NCBI GenBank assembly: GCA_904063045.1
Contig: CAJFCJ010000002.1
Span: 4,435,645 to 4,499,644 of the forward strand
DNA: 64,000 nt
Source of the DNA: Dimorphilus gyrociliatus
Taxonomy: Eukaryota; Annelida; Polychaeta; Dinophilidae
Direction: 5' to 3'
Positions 35,377-46,100 of the stretch are shown piece by piece; position 1 is the stretch's first letter; the number at the start of each line of letters is the position of its first letter. Both the position numbers and the translations under genes were made by a program. The notes under the pieces were generated by a model that saw only the letters and a program-made list of their open reading frames with translations, did not search any database and was not told where the DNA came from.

Positions 35377-38300
35377 ATGGGTAGTTCTCCGAGTCAGATT
35401 CAACTACCAGATAATGTACAGGTATGTCATTTTTAACCATTTCTAATAGGTTATATGTATTATATCGTAAAATGAATAAATTATGAAGCTCTCTCACAGA
35501 TTCTTTTTCACTTATTAATTTATAAATAAATTTCTAGTCACAAAATCAACAATCACAAAATAATAGGAGCAGAAATCAGGTGGGTTTTCAGTTGTTTATG
35601 AGCGTTTTCCCTGATTTTCTTCTTGTTTGTCGCATAAAAAAGATAAAGTAAAGTGTATTGTTTGTTGTAGTAATTGTATCAATAGGAGAATATGCGTTTG
35701 ATTAATTCATGAATACTTTTAATTATGAATGAAAGATATAGTAAACAAGTGTTCATTAAACACTAATACCTTTATTAACCACAATTTATCTTTTCTCTAA
35801 GAGTTCTTTATTATTTATAATCAATGTCACTACTCTTTTCAAATGTATGTTTCCTAACGAGTAGAAGATCAATACCTTTAATAGAAAATCCCTTCTAATT
35901 GGCGTTACTTCTTTCGTTTATTTATATTAATAGATCATTTCAAGAAGTTCCGATGGTTCGTCAAGCAGATCTAAGGGATTTAAAGAAGTAGAAATTACTT
36001 CTAGCGATAAAGGATCTACTTCACAGGCATCAAATCGGCCGAAAACGTCAAAATGGCAATCTCATCTTGACGAGGTAACGGACGGACAAGACTATAATGA
36101 AATTCTGGCAAAGCACGGAGTATCTCTCAATGAAAATTCAAATGCAAAAGATTATGTAAGTGTCTACTTTCTTTCTGAACAGCAGTTAATTTTTACAGGT
36201 TTTATTGCAAAGTTGTTCATTAAAATTAAATTAAGAGATTACAAAAAAACCTTCCTTATTTAGAAATCTTCGATGCCAAATTATAAGAATTTAGTAAGTA
36301 AATAGTCTATAGACCTATAGACCAAAGAAATCGAGAATCTGATTGTTGTGACAATTTCTTCCTTTATTCCTTTCTTACTTCCTTCCTTATTTTCATAATT
36401 TTTTTTTTATAAAAAAAAAATGTTAATTATTTTAGAATTTTGGTTTTCCATTCTATTTATTTTTATTATGATTGTTTGCCTTTAAAATTTGATATTGTTA
36501 TATTTTGTTTATTGAATAGTAAACTGTTTACTAATTGATATCCATTTAAAATCTATTTAGCCAGAAGATGAACTTGTTATGGAAACTTTTTATCATAATT
36601 CGGGAACTAGCTATTCTTGTATTTACCAATCTGGACAGAGATATTATCTCGATTCTTGGGAAACTATGGACTGGCAACCATTTCCTAACGAATGGTATGA
36701 GGAAGGTGTACTTGTCACTGAACAAGAGCAGGTAAATATTTCAATTTATCCGGCCCAATATTCTATTATCACTGAGCTATTTAATGGTGCTTTTTTATCA
36801 CGCTATGCTAGTATTTAGAAACTCAACAAAATGGGAATCGAAAGGTTTGTTTTTTCTTCTTCAAAACTTCACCCTTATCATTCAATTATTAGGTTATTAA
36901 TCAATCTAATTCTATTCTATAAATATTGCACAGGCTCCAGGACAGGTTGCAGGAGGTATGGGAGACGATCGCGAGGGTAGCTTAGACCATCCGGATAGAG
37001 GAAAATTATCAACATATCTCTTCGAGGTTTTAAAGTTGGAATATATCCTTTAGTTCATATTTAAAGTTAACAACTTTTAGGAAAGTCGAAATGTTCACTA
37101 CTGGTACGACGATACTAGTGGAACGTGGATAAAAATGCCATTATCTTGGGAATTAAGATCGGAAATAGTAAGCAAGCTGTTAAATCCTGTAGAAGAAGCA
37201 GTACCTGAATGGAAGGACAAACACGATATGCTGGCAGCGCTCAGAGCAAGTAATTACGATCCTCATGATACCATAGCAACTTACATGGGTACATATATTA
37301 AATCATAATCAAAAACTCTTTCATCCATAGAGTCTCTTTTTTTATTTATTTATAGCTGCGGGCGAAGCGGGTCATATTCAAGCTCTAAAAAATGATGAGG
37401 ATGCAAAGATTCTCAAAGAAAAGGAAGGAAAAGTAATAGAATTAACAACGAAATTTAAAAAATTGGTAAGATAAATCATTCTATTTAGTCTTTAACTCTT
37501 TCTTCAAACAATTAACTAATTAAATTCGATTTATAGAAACGACGATACGATAAACAAGGTCAAGAACTTGAAGAACAAAAAAAAGAACGAAAAAATGCTG
37601 AAGACCTAATTGCACAGTTACGTGACCGTGTTAGTACTTTGGAGGCGGAGAGATCGTCAACTATAGCTCAATTAGAAGCTTTTCAACAAAGTTCGAAAGG
37701 TAGAAGAGGTTCTATAAAATCCGGTAAGAACGTTATTTTAAGTTTTATAATATTTTATAAAGTAAAAACTTTAACAGAGGCTGGCTTACATCCTGATGTG
37801 GCAAAGGCTTTGAAGAAAGTTGTTACCCAACTTCATAAAGAACACGTTGAACTAAGAATAGAGGCCGTAAGAAATTTCCAGAAGATGGATGAATTGATAA
37901 AACAGGCAAGAGCTGGATCTACAAAATTAGCGTTAGCTAATCAAGGATCCAGTGAAGAAGTTGATGAGCTTCGAGATTTATATAGAAGAGAATGTTTGCA
38001 AAGAAAGCTTCTATATAACAAATTGCAGGAGATGAGAGGAAATATTAGAGTATTCTGTAGATGCAGACATGACGACAATTCTTTGTGCTGTCTGGACTTT
38101 GGCAGAGACAACGAAATTTCTACAGGTGGAAAGAAGCCGTATTCTTTCGACAAAGTATTTGAGCCGACCTCCAAACAAGAAGAAGTAATTATTAAAATGT
38201 TTTTCTACTTTTTAAGCTTATAATTTTTCATTATTTCTTTTTATAAAGGTTTTTGAAGAAGCTAAACCGATTATTACTTCGTGTATTGATGGTTATAATG

Positions 38301-39163
38301 TATGCATAATAGCTTATGGGCAAACAGGATCTGGTAAGACTTACACGATGATGGGTCCACCAGAGGATCCTGGAGTCAATGTACGCTCAGTTAAAGAATT
38401 GTTAAATATTTGTTCTGAAAAGACTAGTGTTGATTTTACATTAAAAGCATCCATGATGGAGATTTATAATGAAACTGTTCATGACCTTTTATCAGATGAT
38501 CTGCAACAATTAGAAATCCGCGCTAAAGGCAATAAGATTACTATTCCAGGTTTATCGGAAATGTTTGTAGAATCAATGGAGGATATAGAACACATAATGG
38601 ATCTTGGAGATCAGAATAGAAGTGTTGCCAGTACCAAGATGAATTCTCACAGTTCAAGATCACACTTGATATTTACTATAACAATTGAAGGTAGGGATAA
38701 AGTTTCAGGGTCAGTGACCACAGGACAATTGACCCTCTGCGACTTGGCTGGATCAGAGAGAGTTTCCAAAACTGAGGTAGGAACTATTTTACAAGACATT
38801 TAATTTAAGACGAGTAAACCTATATTTAAATAAAAGGCTACTGGTCAACGTCTAATCGAAGCAGCTGCAATAAACAAATCATTAACGTCCCTAGGACAAG
38901 TCTTTACAGCATTGAGAAATGGCCAACTTCACATTCCTTATCGAAATTCTAAGCTAACTCACGTTTTACAACCGTGCTTGGGAGGGGACGCTAAAGCGTG
39001 TCTGTTTGTTACAGTTTCACCTGCAGAGAGGAATTTAAGCGAAACAAACTCAACTATGACCTTTGGCTCCAATGCTCGCCAAGTTGCTTTAGGCGAGGCT
39101 AAACGAAACGTGAAGAAAGTTCCTGCATCAAGTGCGTGGGGTTTGGATAGCGATAGCGATTAG
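35377..39163 (+). CDS. C-terminal-motor kinesin (kinesin-14 / KIFC-like)
   Basis: Thirteen exons: 35377-35421, 35538-35579, 35934-36155, 36264-36293 (30-nt microexon), 36561-36731, 36812-36844, 36934-37026, 37081-37288, 37356-37465, 37537-37723, 37778-38184, 38249-38776 and 38837-39163. They total 2,403 bp, 800 aa, all in phase. The N-terminus MGSSPSQIQ fits an N-myristoylation consensus. Two Trp/Tyr-rich segments (YYLDSWETMDWQPFPNEWY; VHYWYDDTSGTWIKMPLSWE) precede a coiled coil. The motor begins at GNIRVFCRCRHDD. It has AYGQTGSGKTYT (P-loop, about residues 538-549), NSHSSRSH (switch I), DLAGSER (switch II) and a motor end near FGSNARQVALGE. Known role of kinesin-14: mostly minus-end-directed microtubule movement. 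The N-terminal region is unlike textbook KIFC1 or KIFC3. Confidence 0.9.
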
Positions 39164-40500
39164 CAAAATATATGAGAATATTTACCCGGCATACAATATA
39201 TTAAATACTAACATATATAGGCCCAAATTTATACTTATGAATACTTATACATATATACAAAGGAATACGAGGATATTACGATTCTTTCAAGGAATATTAA
39301 TATCTTAATCTAGTACTAACAAGATCCGAGTAGAATATAGGCATTTTATTATCTGCTGTTTTATAAATTTATCATAACTTACTTTCATTATAGCTAGTTA
39401 CCATGGTTTATTATTTGTTAAGAAAAGCGTAGGCTGAGTGCATCTTTTATTGCTGGCCAAGCGGCAGTGAAAGGCATCATCCTACCTTAAATAGGCAATA
39501 ATATATCTACGCTTCAAGTAAACAAAACTTGTTTTTTAAAAAAAAAACAAGTCATATATACTGTATATATATATGAAATAAACCATGTTGTAATTAATTA
39601 GACAGACTGAAAAAAAACTCAATCAAGTTAATCACTATCGCTTTTTTTTATATATTTAAATAATTATCACATTTTATCACCGTTTTGTGCTTATAATCGC
39701 TTGTTTTTGCTTTTTTCCTTTTCAGAACAAATGAAAAAGTGAACTTATTTAAAAAAATTGAATATTAAAATTTATCAAGCTCCGCCGCTTCAGCATTAGA
39801 ATAATACTTCACACTGCAAAAATAAAGAATATTGTTAAGAATACAACAATCAGCATTGAAAATTCATTTTCTTCTAAACATATATTAGTATTATGTCAAT
39901 TAATGTGTAATAAGTACTTTTTGGAAATAAATCAATTGTTATTTTAACTGTAAAGAACTTGATATATTTTCCCTTTGTCTATGAAAATTTGTCTAGAAAC
40001 AGTCCCAGCTTCTCTTTAGGAAATATATATATATATATATATATACATATTTAGGACATGTTAATAAGAAGGATACATTTTTATTGTTAAAGAATAAACC
40101 AACTTTTAACTGTACGAATATTTGTTAAATGTGTCGATACTGCCAACATTACTCACTTAACAAACGTGTTTTTATGTAAACGTTTAACAAGGATACTGTT
40201 ATAAAAATTTTACCGAAACTGTAAAATAGAGAAGTTTATATTATTTTAATTCCTGATTTTTATGTTCAATTTTAAGAAATAAGATAGGAGGGTTCTATTT
40301 TGTATGATTCATGTTCCTTTGTGGTATAGTGCTTTCTCTCATGACCACCTAGTTCAAGTAACATTGCCATGTTCAATTGTTAAAGCCTTTTTCTCTCTAA
40401 TAGAAAAGGACAGGCCTTCTTTTGGTTTTGAGAGGCCGTTGAGCTTTCGATCACGATTCAATCAGTTAGCGATTATTTAAACTTGAGTTAACTAGCAAAA
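39164..40500. other. Intergenic, kinesin 3' region and MMP promoter
   Basis: AT-rich. It contains a TA tract with ACTGTATATATA (39553-39572), a second TA tract (40025-40045) and a possible long hairpin at 39425-39514 (arms AAGCGTAG/CTACGCTT). No exon is seen. Confidence 0.5.
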
Positions 40501-42192
40501 ATGAAGTTAGCAGCCACTATATTAATTTGCATTGTAATTTCTCTCGATGGAGCTTCAATCGAAAGCCAACTTTTTGCTGAGAAGTTTTTGGTTCGTTTCA
40601 ATTATATGACAGATAGTAGAACGAACAATCAACAACCATCAGCGTTGAAAAAATCTCCAAGCAGCATGCAAACAGCCATAAAGGACTATCAAAGAGACAA
40701 TGGATTGGTGGTAACCGGAGATTTGTCCAGAGAAACCTTGGAGCTTATGAGCCTACCTAGATGTGGTAATACAAGATCCGATGTAAGAGATAAGTCATAT
40801 TTTACCTTCAGTTTAGATAGGATAAACAAAAATATTTACTTCCCACTTGCCTAGATCTGTACAATCCTTCTCTCAAGTTTATATTTTTTTAAGAATACGT
40901 TTCAACCTATAAATTTAAACAATCTGTAACACAGGCCATGATCTAAACCTATTTATATTTTCGTAACGTCCCGTACCACCTAAATTATAGGCCTTCTTTA
41001 TATCTTTAATGAAAATTTTTTATATTCTTTTATGAGAAATCATGTTTTTTCCCATGAACAGAATATATATGATGCCATTGCTAGTAAGAGACGCCGCCGT
41101 CGTAGATATGCTTTCTCGAGTACAAAGTGGAATTCTGATTTTCTTACATATCGTGTCAGTCCGTTCACAAATGACCTTAGCAAAAGTCAGGTTTTGTCAG
41201 CAATAGAAAAGGGATTCAAGATATGGTCCGATCATTCTATGTTAAAGTTTAAGAGGGTAGAATATAAAGCCAACTTGGAGCTCTCGTTCTATAAGGGAAG
41301 TCACCAAGATGGCTATGCTTTTGATGGTAAGGGAGGCGTTCTTGCTCACGCTTTCTACCCCCGAACTGGTCTTATTCATTTCGATGATGATGAATTATGG
41401 AGTACCAGTAACAATGATATCCTACTCTCTCAAGTAGCAGCCCACGAAATTGGCCATGGACTTGGTCTGAAACATTCGTCAGATAAAAATGCGATCATGT
41501 ACGCCTCATATAAATATAAGGGAGCGAATTTTAATATAGAAACAGATGATAGGAAAGGCATTGAGGAATTGTACGGATGTAACCCTACAAAAAAATGCTA
41601 TAAAGAAGGAAAACCAAAGAAAGGAGATAGCTGCTTCTCCCCTAAAGGTCTAGTAAGGACTTCTAAGAATGAAACAAAATTTATGAAAGATATCGATATT
41701 GGAGACCTTGTTCAATCAGAAAATGGTTTTAGTAAAGTGATTGGCTGGCTCCATAGAGATGAAGAGAAACTTGAAAAATTTTTTGTTTTAAAAAATGAAT
41801 TAGGTTTAAATTTAAAAGTCACTGGTGAACACTTGATAGCAATTGAAAAAGATGGTCAAATTCAATATCAAAGAGCATATGAAACAACCAAAAGAGATTT
41901 TTTAATAAATATTGATGAATTTGGTAGAAAATCAAGACAAAAAATCACTGAAATAGATGTAATTGAGGAAAAAGGCATTTATGCTCCCTTGACTGATGAT
42001 GGAACTATCGTAGTAGATAGTAACCTAGCATCTTGTTATGCTGTTGTTAATAGTCATCAAATAGGTCATTTGGTATTTACTCCTTTGAGATGGATGTCAA
42101 ATTGGACAAGCGCTTTTCCACTTGAACACTCGGCTGAATTAATAACAAAATATCTTGGTCCAGTTGCTGAATTCCTGGGAATGTTCTCTTAA
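40501..42192 (+). CDS. Matrix metalloproteinase fused to Hedgehog-type Hint domain
   Basis: Exons 40501-40782 and 41062-42192 join in phase 0; 470 aa. Signal peptide MKLAATILICIVISLDGA; propeptide with cysteine switch LPRCGNTRSD (Cys88); convertase site KRRRRRR (about 103-109). The catalytic domain has HEIGHGLGLKH (222-232) and the Met-turn AIMY, ending at GIEELYGC. From Cys285 a Hint domain follows without any intron: GDSCF, DIDIGDLV, LKVTGEHL (TxxH, Thr348/His351), YAPLTDDGTIVV, LASCYAVV (Cys419), then a Hedgehog-like tail GHLVFTPLRWM and a hydrophobic C-terminus. No hemopexin domain. Known parts: MMPs cut matrix proteins; Hint domains self-cleave before Cys via a thioester. Inference: the zymogen is furin-activated and the protease is released, or lipid-modified, by Hint. 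The Asp that Hedgehog uses for cholesterol is His325 here. Confidence 0.93.
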
Positions 42193-42558
42193 TAAAAATT
42201 GACTCAAAATAATCTCTTTCATCCTTTTTGATATTCTATAATTCTACGTATTAGACAAAAAAACATCTTGAACGTTGTTTATCAGTCTCTGGCCCGGAAA
42301 TTTTAATACAAATTTCATTAATGAAATTATTTGTAAACATATAGATAAATAAATAGAATTTTCAATTCTGTATTATTTACTAAAGACGACAATCTGTAGA
42401 ATTTAATGCAAAGTATTCAATAACAGCTAGATCGTGCTGTAAAGCGGGCTTTTAATTCATTGCTAATAATGAGTCATATCCCTTACCTTTTGTATATTTA
42501 AACAGAGTTTGAAAAGAGTAAGAAAATTGATAGCTGTTTAGAATTTCAATCGTAAATT

Positions 42559-42595
<37 letters not shown>

Positions 42596-43122
42596 TGTAT
42601 ATACAGTATATAGTATATATAAGGTATTATACTATATATTAGTATATATATATACTGTATATGTGTGAAAATCTAGATAAAGAAATTCATCAGTAATGCA
42701 CATTAATATTTTATATCAGTAACTTTTTAAATATAAAATACTTTACTTACAAAGCTCTATGGTCATATTAGACAACTAATTTATCAATAAAGTCAAATAG
42801 ATTTGACATCGAAGAAATTCTGTCTTAATAATGCTTGCTACTGATAAGAACGTGTGCTTATATATCCATATCAGCCTATTTTTACGAGTGTCTGATAAAA
42901 TTTTTAAATTACTGTGTGAGAATTTTTATTTGATGTTTTTTGGTAAAAAACCCAAAAATACTGATCGCTAACAATGGAATTTCGGTATTAAAGGGAAATT
43001 AAATAATTATTTGATAGAGTGAGGTAATTATTTTTCGTTAAAATTTGTAATTTATACATAATTTTGGATTGTTACTTTGTTACTAGGGAAAAAAAATAAA
43101 CAAACGAAAAAAATTTTTAAAT
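42193..43122. other. Intergenic before FN3 paralogue A
   Basis: AT-rich, no exon. The 930 bases were checked for upstream exons homologous to the N-terminal part of the larger paralogue and none was found. Confidence 0.5.
42561..42665. repeat. TA repeat with two ACTGTATA cores
   Basis: A TA tract is followed by ACTGTATATACAGTATATAG and a second ATATACTGTATATG. This is a palindromic CTGTATATACAG arrangement matching the cores at other TA tracts. Confidence 0.85.
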
Positions 43123-46100
43123 ATGAACAGTGCAAATGAGAATGATAAATGTAAAATTAGGATTATTGGAACAGATGTTTATGAGGTTTCATTTCAAATT
43201 AAGATAAAAGGTGACTCTTTAAAGAGAAGTATAGATCATTTGACTTATAGGTTTATCATTGATGATGAACCCAAAGCGTATACTTTTAAAACAAGAGAAA
43301 TATCTTTAACCGGTATTAAACCTAATTCAGTAAATAAGGTGAAAATTGAAAGCTTTTACTCAGAATACGATACATTTAAAATATCTAATGAAGTTATTAT
43401 AAAATGCCCGAAAAAACCCCCACCTCCGGTTATACAAACTGTGCCAATTGATGAAGCTTCTCAGATGACCATAAGATGGAAAAAACCTTATTCCATGCAG
43501 AAAGTTAAGAAAAAAAAAGATATTTGTTTCTATAGAGTATTCATGAGTGATAAGCAAATTGGAGAAGTTGATGCTGCTGATATATCATATGATAATTACT
43601 ATAAATTTCCGATACATAAAAGCGGAAATGAACAATATTCAGATATATATGTCAGATCATATGCTGGAGAGAACATTACAACTGGAGATAGTCGGGAAAA
43701 AGTTTATTGTATATCCGAGAGTGAAAACTCGAATATAATTCCAGTTACATTCCTAAATTTTAACGAACAGTCACCAGTAACAAGTATTCAGGAAATCAGT
43801 ACAAAGAGGATTGTTATTAACTGGAGTGTACATAAAGCAGCTCGCGATCCACCAACTATTGGATTTCATTTGATAAAGAATAATGAACTTCACGGTTCAA
43901 TATTACCGCCTGAACAAACTTCCTTTGAGCTAACTGAATGTATTTTGGGGGAAACGTTATCATTACAACTCATTCAAATATTCGCTAAGAATAGTTTAAA
44001 TTGTAAACAATATGAAACATATGATTTAGTCTCCTCAATACCAGCTACTCCTGAAGACTTTATAAAATTTTACATAAGAGGATCGCCTCTAATATGCAGA
44101 TTTGGAAAAAAGATTACTTTTAATTATACTAATTTAAATTGTCCAATAGATGGCGTAAAACTTGTAAATTTAACGGAAAATTCTGCTAAAATAACTTGGA
44201 AGACGAAAAATTTGGACGATAATAAACATTTTATTGATATAAATAATTTTTTAGTTAAGTGGTGGCCTGGAGAGTATTCCAAGGAAAATGTAAAAGTTTC
44301 CAATACTGAGGATAGGGAATTTATGATGGACAATTTAATACAAGGTCTACAATATACTGTTGTTGTTGAATCGTTAAGGGAGGAACTCAATACACAAATG
44401 AGCGACCAATTAGTAATCTATTCAGAAAAATCAGCTCCATTAAAATTTCAGATGATTACTTTGAAATCACCGATAACGAATTTGGAAGTGGTGGAATCAA
44501 ACTCATCATCGATTAAACTTCAGTGGAGAAATATGCTTGATTCACCAGTTCATCCTATGTGCTTTAGAATTGATGCCACTCTTAGAAACTCATCCGAGAA
44601 AGTTTCAGCGTTAATAGTTGACTCTGATAAAGAGACAGCACTAATCACTAATTTGAAAGAAAAATCGAAATATCTCATTTCATTTACAGTTGTGACAAAG
44701 GAATATATGGAGAATTATTCTGAAGTGCATTCCTCTGAAATACTTGAAAACGATGAGCCTCCGCCTAAAGATGTTTGGCTTCCGAGAACAAATATCTTGG
44801 GAATGACCTCCGGTGCTGATCCCCCATCGGACATTCACTTCATTAAAGCTACACTAACTTCTATTATGGTTTCGTGGGAACCGGTTACAATATATGGCTC
44901 TTATAGACACCAAGGAAGTTTCCTTAAGTGGGCGGAAGTAGATCAATTTGGGGATACTCAATCAGAAAATGAAGATGAAGATTACTTTAAAATGGCAGTT
45001 GAATCTAATAACGCGATTATATCCAATTTGAAACCAGCTGCTTATTATAAAGTCTTTGTCGAATCCGTAATAAGCGTTAAATTAGATTTGGACGATAAAA
45101 ACTCGCAGAGAGATACAATTCTCCAAAAATCGAAAGTATACTCTTTCAAGATGGAAATTACTTGTCCATCCCCAAAACCTTTTATCACTGGATTCACAGC
45201 AACCTCCATCTCCGTTGGATGGAGGAAGCCTATTTTATTTGTAGATATCGGGACTGGTGAAGACGGAAGTCCGAGATATCAAAAATTGAATCTAATGGGT
45301 TATAAACTGAGAATAAATGATAGGCCACCTGTTATTTTGCCACCCTCCAAACAAGAATTCAAGGTAAAAGAATGCAAGCAAGGAGAGAAGACTAGAATCG
45401 TTCTTATTGCACTTACTAGTACACAACTGGAGGAAAATGATAAGAATAGTGTTAGGTCGTCAACTGATTCTGAGAGATCTCTTGACAAGGAATACAATAG
45501 TTCTAATTTTACGTTATCCTCAAGCGTAGAGAATGACTGTGTTGAATCTTTCTCCAAAGAGTTATACTTTATTATACCACAGAAGGAGATCGGACAACTT
45601 TCAGAGTGTGGTATATCATATTTAAAATCGGATACTGATGATGTAAATAACGAAAATATGGAGTTAAATTGGGATATTTACGGTTCTAGAGAAAATGTCA
45701 AAAAGGTTCGAGTGACTTACGGTAATTTAGCAGAGAAAGAGAAAAGGGAAACAATCTTCCTTGATCCGTTATCATCGGTAGAAATACTACCAATATTAGA
45801 GCAATCATGTATTCAAGAAGTTGTTGTAACTCTTTACTCAAAGAACAACAAATTAAAACCATCTTCTATTAAATTTCACTGTGCTACACCCGAAAGACTC
45901 TTCTCTCCAACTATTTTTGTTAGCAATACTACATCCGATGAATTCTTGATAGAATGGAATGAACCAGAGCTTTGGGATCTTGAAAGCAATACTTATCAGT
46001 TATATATAAATGAAGAGAAAACTAAACCGCTGCTGAAGTTGGATCAAAGGATGCTATCAATAAACCGTAACCAAGAACTGCAAAGAGTACAGTTACAGGC

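Noticed and set aside
44130-44160. CTCF-like AATAGATGGCGT match
   Set aside because: Lies within FN3 paralogue A coding sequence and is explained by codons; weak core match.
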